From NCBI RefSeq assembly GCF_946482605.1, contig NZ_CAMLSE010000020.1, positions 92,146 to 156,145 on the forward strand: a DNA stretch of 64,000 bases, given 5' to 3'. The DNA comes from an uncultured Dyadobacter sp. GTDB taxonomy: Bacteria; Bacteroidota; Bacteroidia; Cytophagales; Spirosomataceae. How positions within the stretch are numbered: position 1 is the stretch's first letter; each line of letters opens with the position of its first letter. A program made the position numbers and the translations under genes. The notes below the pieces were generated by a model. It saw only the letters and a list, made by a program, of their open reading frames with translations, had not been told where the DNA came from and searched no databases. Of this stretch, positions 1-7,538 are shown in pieces.

Positions 1-1
1 C

Positions 2-631
2 GAAAACCGGCGATTGGAGCGCCGGCGGGACATCATAGAATCGCTGGCCGGGGATTTCAAAGTGGAGGAAATCATAGACCTCACCCATTTTGAGGATCAG
101 GGCAAATTTCTGGAAGGAACCGGCAGTATGGTTTTCGACCGGCGCTATAAAATCGCTTATGCGTGCCTGTCCCCACGTACCGATATCGATGTGCTGCATG
201 CATTCGCGGATGCGCTCGGGTATGAGATCATCGCTTTTGCTGCATCCGACGAGCACGAAAAGCCCATTTACCATACGAACGTACTGATGTGCATCGGCGA
301 TATTTTTGCGGTCGTTTGCCTGGAAGCGATCAAAGATCCCGACGAACGGCTGATGGTCAGGTCTGTTTTGGAGGAAACCAATAAGTACATTATAGAGATC
401 TCACTGCAACAAATGCGGCATTTTGCGGGCAATATGCTAATGGTGCGCAACAGTAAGTCGGATAAATTCCTGGTCATGTCCACCCAGGCTTACGATTCGC
501 TGACGACAAAACAAAAACACATTCTGAGCGACTACGCCCGGCTGCTACACACCGATCTGTCGGTGATTGAAGGAAATGGAGGTGGTTCGGCCCGGTGCAT
601 GATGACGGAAATCCACCTGCCGGTCAAATAA
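2..631 (+). CDS. ctlX: CtlX-type citrulline/arginine deiminase-fold hydrolase, 5' end cut by window
   Basis: This is the C-terminal 209 residues of a guanidino-group-modifying enzyme (amidinotransferase/arginine deiminase fold) resembling the CtlX family linked to citrulline or arginine breakdown. The reading frame is open to the left edge (codons for E-N-R-R precede a TTG that could be mistaken for a start), so the true start lies outside. Visible support is a His in the stretch YHTNVLMCIGD and the C-terminal GGGSARCM with the expected nucleophilic Cys, both typical positions for the fold. Full family members are about 300 residues, so roughly a third is missing. The exact substrate cannot be decided from this fragment. 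A short hairpin follows the stop. Confidence 0.75.
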   Translation, partial: ENRRLERRRDIIESLAGDFKVEEIIDLTHFEDQGKFLEGTGSMVFDRRYKIAYACLSPRTDIDVLHAFADALGYEIIAFAASDEHEKPIYHTNVLMCIGDIFAVVCLEAIKDPDERLMVRSVLEETNKYIIEISLQQMRHFAGNMLMVRNSKSDKFLVMSTQAYDSLTTKQKHILSDYARLLHTDLSVIEGNGGGSARCMMTEIHLPVK

Positions 632-636
632 AAAGA

Positions 637-662
637 TGCTCCGTAACGGGAGCACCTTTCCT
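637..662 (+). terminator. Short hairpin after ctlX
   Basis: Arms TGCTCC (637-642) and GGAGCA (649-654) form a short stem followed by CCTTTCCTTATT. It sits six bases after the ctlX stop, between two convergent genes. The stem is short and the T-run interrupted, so this is a modest terminator call. Confidence 0.45.
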
Positions 663-686
663 TATTCCATAACCCTCATTAAATAA

Positions 687-1145
687 TTAGTCTTTCAAGT
701 CGGCCTTCACTTTGGCTACTTTTTCTTTGGTGTTGGCTTTGAACTCGTCCCACTTATCGGCGGTCTCATTTTCAGCCTTTTTCCAGGATGCCTGCAAATC
801 TTCTTTCTCCTTGTTCAATTCTTCTTTGCGGGCTTTCCATTTGGCCTTTTCCTTTTCTGCGGCTTTGTCCATTTTTGCATCCGCTTCCTCTATTTTTCTA
901 TCGATCTTACCGATCGCATCGTCAATATCTTTTTTCAGTTCGTTCTTATCCTCCTTCACTTTGGCTTCGAAATCTGCGCCTGCTTCCTTGATATCTGCTT
1001 TGGCATCGGCCACATTTTCATCCATATCATTTTTAGCTTCTTCTACGGTTTCCTGGGCTGAGTCTTTGGTTTTATCAGAACAGCTTGTCAGGGAGATTGA
1101 GCCAATAAGCATTAGGGAGGCAACAAATAAGGTGGTCTTTTTCAT
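687..1145 (-). CDS. Highly charged coiled-coil lipoprotein
   Basis: A 152-residue exported lipoprotein of unknown function. The N terminus is a signal peptide ending in the lipobox LTSC, so Cys22 should be lipidated. The mature part is almost entirely Lys, Glu, Asp and Ala in heptad-like order with very few hydrophobic residues, predicting a long coiled coil or LEA-like helix. No catalytic motif is visible. The opposite strand carries an open frame of similar length, but only this strand has a signal peptide and lipobox. It stands alone between ctlX and a TonB receptor and has a plausible promoter just upstream. A stress-related envelope role is possible but not shown. Confidence 0.85.
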   Translation of the reverse strand: MKKTTLFVASLMLIGSISLTSCSDKTKDSAQETVEEAKNDMDENVADAKADIKEAGADFEAKVKEDKNELKKDIDDAIGKIDRKIEEADAKMDKAAEKEKAKWKARKEELNKEKEDLQASWKKAENETADKWDEFKANTKEKVAKVKADLKD

Positions 1146-1171
1146 GTTTTCGAGGTATTAAAAGTTTGCTT

Positions 1172-1203
1172 CAAATACAGATAATGAATCTGTGACAAGC
1201 AAA
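1172..1203 (-). promoter_or_regulatory. Candidate Bacteroidetes-type promoter for the coiled-coil lipoprotein
   Basis: On the minus strand TTTG (complement of 1200-1203) is followed after 20 bases by TGTATTTG (complement of 1172-1179), one mismatch from the Bacteroidetes -7 consensus TAnnTTTG. The start codon at 1145 lies 27 bases downstream. The spacer holds a small inverted repeat, CAGAT-TCATT-ATCTG, which could be an operator or chance. Confidence 0.4.
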
Positions 1204-1319
1204 AAGAATACCAGACTTTACCCGGCCGTATCGTCGTGTTTATGTAGAAAAATCTTCTCACGCCGGTGAGCTGCGTTGAACTTCGCATCACATTGGCAGG
1301 TTAACCCGGTAGTTTCCCG

Positions 1320-1351
1320 CTTGAAACTGTTGGCATTTATGAGCAGATTTG
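1320..1351 (+). promoter_or_regulatory. Candidate promoter for the TonB receptor
   Basis: CTTG at 1320-1323 and CAGATTTG at 1344-1351 are separated by 20 bases, resembling the Bacteroidetes -33/-7 pair with one mismatch in each box. The receptor start codon is 27 bases downstream. This is a pattern match only. Confidence 0.3.
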
Positions 1352-1377
1352 TATTTTATTGATATCCCCTAAACTCT

Positions 1378-3450
1378 ATGTTCAAATTCTCTATTCCAGG
1401 ATTGTTAGCTGCATTCGTGATTTTCACCGATCCGGGGCATGCCCGCGCCCAAAGCGATACCTTGCAGGCCCGGGAACTGCGTGAAATCACAGTCCACGCA
1501 TTCGAATCCGTGAAGGACCCGCTTACCACGACTGCAACAGTAGGAATGCTCAGCTCCCGTTCACTGAGCCGCTTTTCAAATTACACCTGGGCCAATGCGG
1601 TCAACACCATTCCCGGCGTGCGGATGGAGGAGCGCTCTCCGGGCAGCTACCGTTTCTCGGTGCGCGGAAGCCTGATCCGTTCACCATTTGGGGTTCGTAA
1701 CATCAAATTTTATTGGAACGGCATTCCCTTCACCGACGCCAGCGGTAACACCCCGCTCAACTCGGTCGACTTTGGCGCTATCCAGAGCATGGAGATCATC
1801 AAAGGCCCGGGAAGCAGCATCTATGGAGCCGGTACCGGCGGGGTAGTACTGATGCAAAGCCGCCCTGAGAACGAATATCAGAACCGCGTGGAGCAAAGTG
1901 TAAGTTTTGGTAAATACGGGTTTCAAAGCCGGAACTCGACATTGCAGATCGGCGACATTTCCATTCAATACGGGCACAGCCAGCAAGATGGCTACCGGGA
2001 CCACAGCAACATGGTCCGCGACGCAATACGTATCACCTCCACATCCAGGATCGGTGAAAAAGGCACCCTATCGCTTCTGGGCATGTATTCCGACCTTTAC
2101 TATCAGACACCCGGAGGCATTAACCTGGCGCAATATCAAACCAACCCCAAACTCGCACGGCAATCGACACCGACCGTGCCGGGCAGCGAAGCGCAAAAGG
2201 CTGCCATTTACACGCGGCTGGCTATGCTGGGCGGTAACTATGTGCTGCCATTATCCGACACCTGGACACAATCCACCGCCCTTTACCTCACTTATACCGA
2301 TTTTGCCAATCCCTTTATTTCCAATTTCGAAAAACGCGATGAAAACGGTATCGGCGGCAGGAATATCTGGCAGAATAAATCCGAGTGGGGCAACATCAAA
2401 ACCAACTGGACGAGCGGCTTCGAATGGCAGTACGGAAAATCCGCGCAAAGAAATTACGACAACAAAGGCGGTGTAGCCGACAAACAACAGACCGTCGAGG
2501 ATATCCGGACCACGAACCTGTCGGTATTCAGCCAGCTCGAAGCGGTTGTACTGACCGATCTCACGCTGAGCGCCGGGTTGAGCTACAACACTTCCAGATA
2601 CCGCTACGAGCGTTACTTCCCGTTGCCTTTCAATAAGGATCAGAAGACATTCGACGGCATATTTATTCCAAGATTTGCCGCCAATAAGGTCATCGCCAAA
2701 AACTGGTCGGTTACCGCCTCATACAGCGGCGGCTTCTCGCCTCCCACCTTGCAGGAGGTGCGCCCATCGGCGGGCGGATTCCGTAAGGACCTCGAAGCGG
2801 AAAAGGGCAACAATACGGAGATCGGGATCAGGAAAGCCGGAAAGGTCATTTCCGGGGAGATCAGCCTGTATCATTTCGGCCTGCGGAATGCCATCGTCAG
2901 AAGAGTGAACGAGGCAGGAGCTGAGTATTTTATCAATGCAGGTAAAACCAGACAGAATGGTCTGGAATGGACGGTCGCCTGGGACATACTTTCGAATCCG
3001 CAGCTACCGGCGATGCTCAAACTCTGGAATACGGGAACTTATACCAAATACACCTACGAGCAGTTTCAGCAGGCAGAGGTAGACCTGAGCGGCAAGCTCA
3101 TTCCCGGGATCCCGCGTTTTTCTCAGACCACGGGCCTGGACGTTTTGCTTAAATATGGCCTTTCGGCATTTGTAACTTACCAGCACGGCGACGCATTCTA
3201 CCTCAATGATGCCAATACCGTCAAAAATACGGCCTACAACCAATGGACAGTCCGTGTAAGCTGGAAAAAAAGCTGGGGACAACACCTTTACAGCGAGCTT
3301 TCAGCCTCGGCCGAAAAAGTGAATGCGGGCATTTACAGCCTCGGCTATGACCTGAATGCATTCGGAAACCGTTACTACAATGGCGCTCCGAAAAGTAACC
3401 TCTGGGCCGGTGTGAAGATCGGTTGGGAGTGGCAGAAAAATTCAAAATAA
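1378..3450 (+). CDS. TonB-dependent outer membrane receptor
   Basis: A 690-residue TonB-dependent receptor for active uptake of a siderophore, heme, vitamin or other bulky ligand across the outer membrane. A signal peptide ends near AHARAQ (about residue 25). A TonB-box-like segment LREITVHAF is next, then a plug domain (about 50-165) with the typical stretches NTIPGVRMEE and IKGPGSSIYGAGTGGV. A 22-strand barrel rich in aromatic residues fills the rest and ends in a short aromatic strand. It lacks the carboxypeptidase-like N-terminal extension of SusC proteins, so it is a classic receptor rather than a polysaccharide porin. Its stop codon overlaps the hemW start by one base, which hints at iron or heme context. 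The ligand is not readable from sequence. Confidence 0.93.
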   Translation: MFKFSIPGLLAAFVIFTDPGHARAQSDTLQARELREITVHAFESVKDPLTTTATVGMLSSRSLSRFSNYTWANAVNTIPGVRMEERSPGSYRFSVRGSLIRSPFGVRNIKFYWNGIPFTDASGNTPLNSVDFGAIQSMEIIKGPGSSIYGAGTGGVVLMQSRPENEYQNRVEQSVSFGKYGFQSRNSTLQIGDISIQYGHSQQDGYRDHSNMVRDAIRITSTSRIGEKGTLSLLGMYSDLYYQTPGGINLAQYQTNPKLARQSTPTVPGSEAQKAAIYTRLAMLGGNYVLPLSDTWTQSTALYLTYTDFANPFISNFEKRDENGIGGRNIWQNKSEWGNIKTNWTSGFEWQYGKSAQRNYDNKGGVADKQQTVEDIRTTNLSVFSQLEAVVLTDLTLSAGLSYNTSRYRYERYFPLPFNKDQKTFDGIFIPRFAANKVIAKNWSVTASYSGGFSPPTLQEVRPSAGGFRKDLEAEKGNNTEIGIRKAGKVISGEISLYHFGLRNAIVRRVNEAGAEYFINAGKTRQNGLEWTVAWDILSNPQLPAMLKLWNTGTYTKYTYEQFQQAEVDLSGKLIPGIPRFSQTTGLDVLLKYGLSAFVTYQHGDAFYLNDANTVKNTAYNQWTVRVSWKKSWGQHLYSELSASAEKVNAGIYSLGYDLNAFGNRYYNGAPKSNLWAGVKIGWEWQKNSK

Positions 3451-4574
3451 TGCATTTATATATCCATATCCCCTTTTGCAGACAGGCTTGTCATTACTGT
3501 GATTTCCACTTCAGTACCAACACATCCAACAAACGCGCGATCGTGGAGGCGATTGCCAGGGAAATCGTGCTGAGGAAGTCCTATCTGCCACAAGGGGATA
3601 TGGAAACCATCTATTTCGGCGGAGGTACTCCTTCCATGCTGGACGAAGCGGAACTGGATCTGCTGCTTCAAACGGTCCACCAGCACTTCCATGTGGCGCC
3701 GGATGCAGAAGTGACCCTGGAAGCAAATCCGGACGATCTGAGCGCCGATCGCCTGAAAATGTTCTCCCAGGCGGGCATCAACCGGCTCAGCATCGGTATT
3801 CAGTCATTCCACGAGCCCCATTTACGACTGATGAACCGCATACACACAGCCACGGAAGCCGAGCAGTGTGTAAGGCTGGCCCAGGACAGCGGCATCGACA
3901 ACATATCGATCGACCTCATCTACGCCATCCCTGCAACCGATCATAGCATTCTGCGGCAGGATCTTGAAGAAACTTTCAGGCTCGGAGTTCCCCATATCTC
4001 AGCCTATTGCCTCACCATCGAGCCACAGACCGCATTCGGAAGCTGGTTGAAAAAAAAGAAAATCAAACCCATCGATGAAGAATTCGCCGCCGGTCAATTT
4101 GAGATACTGGTCAAATCGCTGGCAGAGCATGGATACGAGCAGTATGAGATCTCCAATTTTGCAAGACAAGGGCGGTACAGCCGGCACAACAGCTCGTATT
4201 GGCAGCAGCATCCCTACCTGGGCGTAGGACCCAGCGCGCATTCTTACAATGGCATCAGCCGCGAATACAACATTTCCAACAATGCCAGATACCTCGCTGA
4301 CCTTGGCCGCTCGGTTATACCTGCAACCGTGGAAATCCTGTCGGCCGCCGATCAGACCAATGAGTATCTTTTGACCGGTCTCAGGACGAAATGGGGCGTT
4401 GAACTGGGAAAATTGGAAGAACTGTCTGAGGGTGCATTCCAATGGCGTGAAAACCGGGAATTGCAGGCTATGACCCGCAAAGGCTGGGTCAGGGAGGAGT
4501 CCGGGATACTGCTGCTGACAGAGGCTGGTAAACTGTTCGCCGACCGGATCGCAAGCGATTTATTTATTGATTAA
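3450..4574 (+). CDS. hemW: Radical SAM heme chaperone HemW
   Basis: A 374-residue radical SAM protein of the HemW group, long annotated as oxygen-independent coproporphyrinogen oxidase-like. The family delivers heme to membrane respiratory enzymes. The first residues contain the cluster motif C-R-Q-A-C-H-Y-C (CX3CX2C), followed by YFGGGTPSML and IGIQSFHEPHLRLMNR, both typical of HemW; a HemN C-terminal domain follows. I chose the ATG at 3450, which overlaps the receptor stop codon as TAATG, because it places the cluster motif about ten residues from the N terminus, as in homologues. A TTG farther upstream lies inside the receptor gene. Translational coupling with the receptor is likely. Confidence 0.93.
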   Translation: MHLYIHIPFCRQACHYCDFHFSTNTSNKRAIVEAIAREIVLRKSYLPQGDMETIYFGGGTPSMLDEAELDLLLQTVHQHFHVAPDAEVTLEANPDDLSADRLKMFSQAGINRLSIGIQSFHEPHLRLMNRIHTATEAEQCVRLAQDSGIDNISIDLIYAIPATDHSILRQDLEETFRLGVPHISAYCLTIEPQTAFGSWLKKKKIKPIDEEFAAGQFEILVKSLAEHGYEQYEISNFARQGRYSRHNSSYWQQHPYLGVGPSAHSYNGISREYNISNNARYLADLGRSVIPATVEILSAADQTNEYLLTGLRTKWGVELGKLEELSEGAFQWRENRELQAMTRKGWVREESGILLLTEAGKLFADRIASDLFID

Positions 4575-4577
4575 AAC

Positions 4578-4607
4578 ACCGGGTTTGCCGCCTGACGACG
4601 ACAAACC
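4578..4607. terminator. Hairpin between convergent hemW and osmC
   Basis: CGGGTTTG (4578-4585) and CAAACCCG (4600-4607) form a perfect 8-bp stem in the 47-base gap between two convergent genes. T-rich and A-rich flanks on each side suggest it works in both directions. Confidence 0.6.
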
Positions 4608-4621
4608 CGATATTTACGTGC

Positions 4622-5041
4622 TTATAACAGCTCCGCGTTCAATGAGATCTCTGCATTGAGCAGCTGCGAAATAGGGCATTCCTTCTTAGCCTTGTCGGCA
4701 ACCTGAGCGAACTGCTCGGCGCTGATCCCTGGCACCTGCGCTTTAAGATCGATGGTGCTTTTGGTAATCTGACCTTTGGCCGGATCAAGCGTAATGGTAG
4801 CGGTTGCATTCAGCTCATCGGCGGTAAAACCAGCCGCATTCAGCTCGAAGCTCAGTTTCATAGCGAAACAACCGGCGTGTGCAGCAGCGACCAATTCCTC
4901 CGGATTAGTGCCTTTGCCGTCCGCAAAACGTGTGTTAAAAGAGTACTGGGTATTTTCCAGAACGGTGCTCTGAGTGCTGATCGTACCTGTACCTTCTTTG
5001 CCGGTACCTTTCCAAATGGCTGTTGCTTTACGGTTAATCAT
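4622..5041 (-). CDS. osmC: OsmC family peroxiredoxin
   Basis: A 139-residue OsmC-type thiol peroxidase that reduces organic hydroperoxides. It shows the family pattern: N-terminal KATAIWKGTGKEGTG, the motif GTNPEELVAAAHAGCFAM with the peroxidatic Cys, and KKECPIS with the resolving Cys. Length matches OsmC proteins. It is a single gene convergent with hemW. A promoter candidate lies about 50 bases upstream. No OhrR-type regulator is adjacent, so stress control by general mechanisms is likely but not shown. Confidence 0.95.
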   Translation of the reverse strand: MINRKATAIWKGTGKEGTGTISTQSTVLENTQYSFNTRFADGKGTNPEELVAAAHAGCFAMKLSFELNAAGFTADELNATATITLDPAKGQITKSTIDLKAQVPGISAEQFAQVADKAKKECPISQLLNAEISLNAELL

Positions 5042-5091
5042 CGTTGTTTCCTTTTAAGGTTTGGTTGATTCGTTAAAATCGTTGTTTTCGT

Positions 5092-5123
5092 GAAAAGTAG
5101 CATGGATGCGATATCTACGCAAG
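5092..5123 (-). promoter_or_regulatory. Candidate promoter for osmC
   Basis: On the minus strand CTTG (complement of 5120-5123) is followed after 20 bases by TACTTTTC (complement of 5092-5099), one mismatch from TAnnTTTG. The osmC start is 51 bases downstream. Confidence 0.35.
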
Positions 5124-5312
5124 CGATTATCTGATAAAAAATACAATAATGTGTTACCGGTCTCAGTTCCAGTGTATGGTCACTTACATGGCAGGGAACG
5201 CTGTTTTTTAGTTAACAGAAGTTAATGCCTGATCCGGATTTAAACTTTATAATTGCATCACAATCTAAAAACAAATTTTTAACTCAATTCTCAATTTAAT
5301 TTCTCTTAAGTC

Positions 5313-5858
5313 ATGAACAAAAAACTCTTGCCTCTGCTATTCATATTCGCCGCATTGTTCCAAAGTTGCGAGGGACCGAAAGGTGATCCCGGACCGGAAG
5401 GAGGTGCTATCGATGTAACAGGCACTACTTTCGACCTGGTAGATGCCGATTTCACGGCCGCCAACGAATTCCAGGTGAGCCTTTCTTTCGCTGCGGCCAA
5501 ACTGACTGTGCTGGAATCCGATGCGGTGCTCGTCTATATCCACTGGAACGATGTCGACTCGGGTGGTCAGAAGTTGAAAGCTTACCGCCCGCTGCCTCAG
5601 ACTGCTTTCCTGGAAACTGGGATCCTAACCTACAATTTCGATAGAACCAAGAACGACTTTTCGATCTTCCTGGACGGCACTGTCAAATTGAATACGCTGG
5701 CCAGCGACTGGACCCAAAACCAGGAATTCCGTGTGATAATCATTCCCGCTGATTTCGCTGCCCGTACCAATGGGGCGCTGGACTACAATGACTACAATGC
5801 AGTAGCAAAAGCGCTGAATATCGACGACTCCAAAGTCCGCAAAGTTTCGTTGCAGTAA
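5313..5858 (+). CDS. Lipoprotein with a short collagen-like segment
   Basis: A 181-residue exported lipoprotein of unknown function. The signal peptide ends in FQSC, so Cys19 is the likely lipidated residue. Directly after it comes GPKGDPGPEGG, three Gly-X-Y triplets like collagen. The remaining 145 residues are mainly beta-type sequence with no known catalytic motif. The same layout, a lipidated Cys followed by a few Gly-X-Y triplets and a beta domain, recurs among exported proteins of Bacteroidota. The triplet run is too short to form a stable triple helix alone and is more likely a flexible tether. A strong terminator follows. Confidence 0.8.
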   Translation: MNKKLLPLLFIFAALFQSCEGPKGDPGPEGGAIDVTGTTFDLVDADFTAANEFQVSLSFAAAKLTVLESDAVLVYIHWNDVDSGGQKLKAYRPLPQTAFLETGILTYNFDRTKNDFSIFLDGTVKLNTLASDWTQNQEFRVIIIPADFAARTNGALDYNDYNAVAKALNIDDSKVRKVSLQ

Positions 5859-5902
5859 AATCGAAAATCTGCGGATAATTGGCATTCTCGTTTTTTTTTT
5901 AT

Positions 5903-5936
5903 AAAATCCGGTAAAAATTACCGGATTTTCTTTTTT
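5903..5936 (+). terminator. Rho-independent terminator after the collagen-like lipoprotein gene
   Basis: AAAATCCGGTAA and TTACCGGATTTT form an A/T-flanked perfect stem with a three-to-four-base loop, followed by CTTTTTT. It lies only a few bases before the next start codon at 5943, so the next gene must rely on read-through or an overlapping promoter. Confidence 0.7.
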
Positions 5937-5942
5937 GAGTCT

Positions 5943-6563
5943 ATGAAAATTATCCTGAGCACACTACTTATCGTTTTGACAGCAGCGTCTGCAACACATG
6001 CACAAACTTTTACAGAAGAAACCAACCAGTACCGCAAAAAGTACAAGGAAGAGTTTCTGCACACCGACAATTCGCCGCTAAAAGAAGCGGATTTGCCGTA
6101 TTTACAATTCTACGCACCGGACTCCACATTCCGGGTAGAAGCCCGATTTGAGAAGAGCAAGGGCAAATCGTTCGAAATGCCCACATACAGCGGCATCAAT
6201 AAAACTTACGTCAAATACGGGGTGCTGAAATTCAAAGTGCATGGGAGAAGACAAACGCTGACCGTGTACCGTAATCTGAGCCTGCAAGCGCTGGCCAAGT
6301 ACAAGGATTACCTGTTCATCCCATTCAAGGATAAAACCAGTGGTACCGAAACCTATGGCGGCGGCCGCTACCTCGACCTGAAAACGACCGATTTGAAAGA
6401 TAAAACCGTCGTACTCGATTTCAACAAGGCCTATAACCCCTACTGTGCGTACAGTACAGGCTATAACTGCCCGATTCCCCCGATCAATAACCACCTGGCC
6501 ATCCCGGTCATTGCCGGTGAAAAAAACTTTGTAAAGCACCAGGAGCAGGCGCGGTTGAAATAA
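5943..6563 (+). CDS. DUF1684 domain exported protein
   Basis: A 206-residue exported protein of the DUF1684 family, whose function is unknown. A signal peptide ends near ATHAQ (about residue 20). The family signature is clear in the C-terminal half: FKDKTSGTETYGGGRYLDL, then VVLDFNKAYNPYCAYS, then CPIPPINNHLAIPVIAGEK. Conserved Cys, Asn and Pro residues in that block suggest a binding site, but no activity is established that I can name with confidence. It has no operon partner: a terminator precedes it and the next gene is on the other strand. Confidence 0.88.
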   Translation: MKIILSTLLIVLTAASATHAQTFTEETNQYRKKYKEEFLHTDNSPLKEADLPYLQFYAPDSTFRVEARFEKSKGKSFEMPTYSGINKTYVKYGVLKFKVHGRRQTLTVYRNLSLQALAKYKDYLFIPFKDKTSGTETYGGGRYLDLKTTDLKDKTVVLDFNKAYNPYCAYSTGYNCPIPPINNHLAIPVIAGEKNFVKHQEQARLK

Positions 6564-6692
6564 GCGGTCCGAAGCTGGCCTGAAATAGCTCCTACTTTTC
6601 CTGTGCAGTCATTTTCAATGCGGCTGCTTTACCCGTTCCCTTGCATTAAACAGGGCGGAGACTCCCATTTTTGAAATCACGGAGGCTAGCAC

Positions 6693-6727
6693 ATAAAAAA
6701 GCCTGGCTTCCGAGAGGAAACCAGGCT
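6693..6727 (-). terminator. Terminator of the YcxB-like gene
   Basis: Arms AGCCTGG (6700-6706) and CCAGGCT (6721-6727), with an inner TTCC/GGAA pairing, are followed on the minus strand by a run of T (complement of 6695-6700). It lies 20 bases after the stop of the minus-strand gene. Confidence 0.75.
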
Positions 6728-6745
6728 CTGATGGATCAGGAATTA

Positions 6746-7300
6746 TCAAGATCCCTTAATGACTTCTTTTTGCTTCAAAATCCGTTCAAAAACCTTGATA
6801 TCGTGCTCGGAAGTAAAAATATTGAATGGCAGGTGTAAGAACTGTCCTTTGGAGATCACCAGCACGTAGGCATCTTTGTCTTTATAGCCTCCTATGATCT
6901 GCTCCCATTTCATGACGCTGCCCTCTTTCTGGTTGAGCTTCATCAGAATCTGACGGTTGTCGATCTCGTAGGAGAATTTCTCAAACATCGGCTTGTACTG
7001 CGCCAGCTGCGTGATACCGGTAAACTGGATCAGCCAGAAAAGCACATATAGTATTACGCCAACAAAGACCGTAATGTAAATCCAAAGGTTTGAATAAACC
7101 CCGGTGAGGTTCACGATCGCATTGATCAGGATAAGGACCAATGGAATAAGTCCCCATTTCAGCTGCGTTTTCAGAAAATAACGCATGGCCAGCGAAATGT
7201 ATTTTTTGGTAGGTAAGGCGTACTTTTTAGTACGAACCGCGGCCGGGTTCGTAGGAACTTGATAGACGGGCTGGTGTTTGTTTACCGAAACTTTGGCCAT
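6746..7300 (-). CDS. YcxB-like membrane protein
   Basis: A 184-residue inner membrane protein. After a basic, cytosolic N terminus it has two transmembrane segments (about residues 47-66 and 72-95) and then a soluble C-terminal domain of about 85 residues. That domain resembles the YcxB-like C-terminal domain: a beta-rich PH-like fold with the pattern MKWEQIIGGYKDKDAYVLVIS followed by a short helix. Its function is not known. The divergent neighbour is the BatA-domain gene. A perfect -7 box lies about 75 bases upstream. Confidence 0.7.
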   Translation of the reverse strand: MAKVSVNKHQPVYQVPTNPAAVRTKKYALPTKKYISLAMRYFLKTQLKWGLIPLVLILINAIVNLTGVYSNLWIYITVFVGVILYVLFWLIQFTGITQLAQYKPMFEKFSYEIDNRQILMKLNQKEGSVMKWEQIIGGYKDKDAYVLVISKGQFLHLPFNIFTSEHDIKVFERILKQKEVIKGS

Positions 7301-7372
7301 AACTCAATTTAAATTAACAATCCTTTCAGCTTGCGGACGTCTGATTTGGATAACGCCCCACAAAATAAAGTG

Positions 7373-7380
7373 CAAAGTTA
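7373..7380 (-). promoter_or_regulatory. Candidate -7 box for the YcxB-like gene
   Basis: On the minus strand this reads TAACTTTG, a perfect match to TAnnTTTG. No clear TTTG box lies 17-21 bases upstream, so only the -7 element is claimed. It sits in the 238-base divergent region shared with the BatA-domain gene. Confidence 0.3.
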
Positions 7381-7538
7381 GAAAAAAGCATCCGAGATAT
7401 GAGAAAGCACCGGAAATAAAAAGCAGTTGTGAGAATTTGGTGTAATTTGTCTTAACTAACTGCGTTGAACATTTGAAAAATGGCAATTTGCCGCCATATT
7501 CGGTGGCGATCACCACAACACGATAATATCAGAGCTAC

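Noticed and set aside
712..1161. 149-codon plus-strand frame opposite the coiled-coil lipoprotein
   Set aside because: The minus-strand product has a lipobox and a regular coiled-coil pattern; the plus-strand product is Ser/Phe-rich without signal or family.
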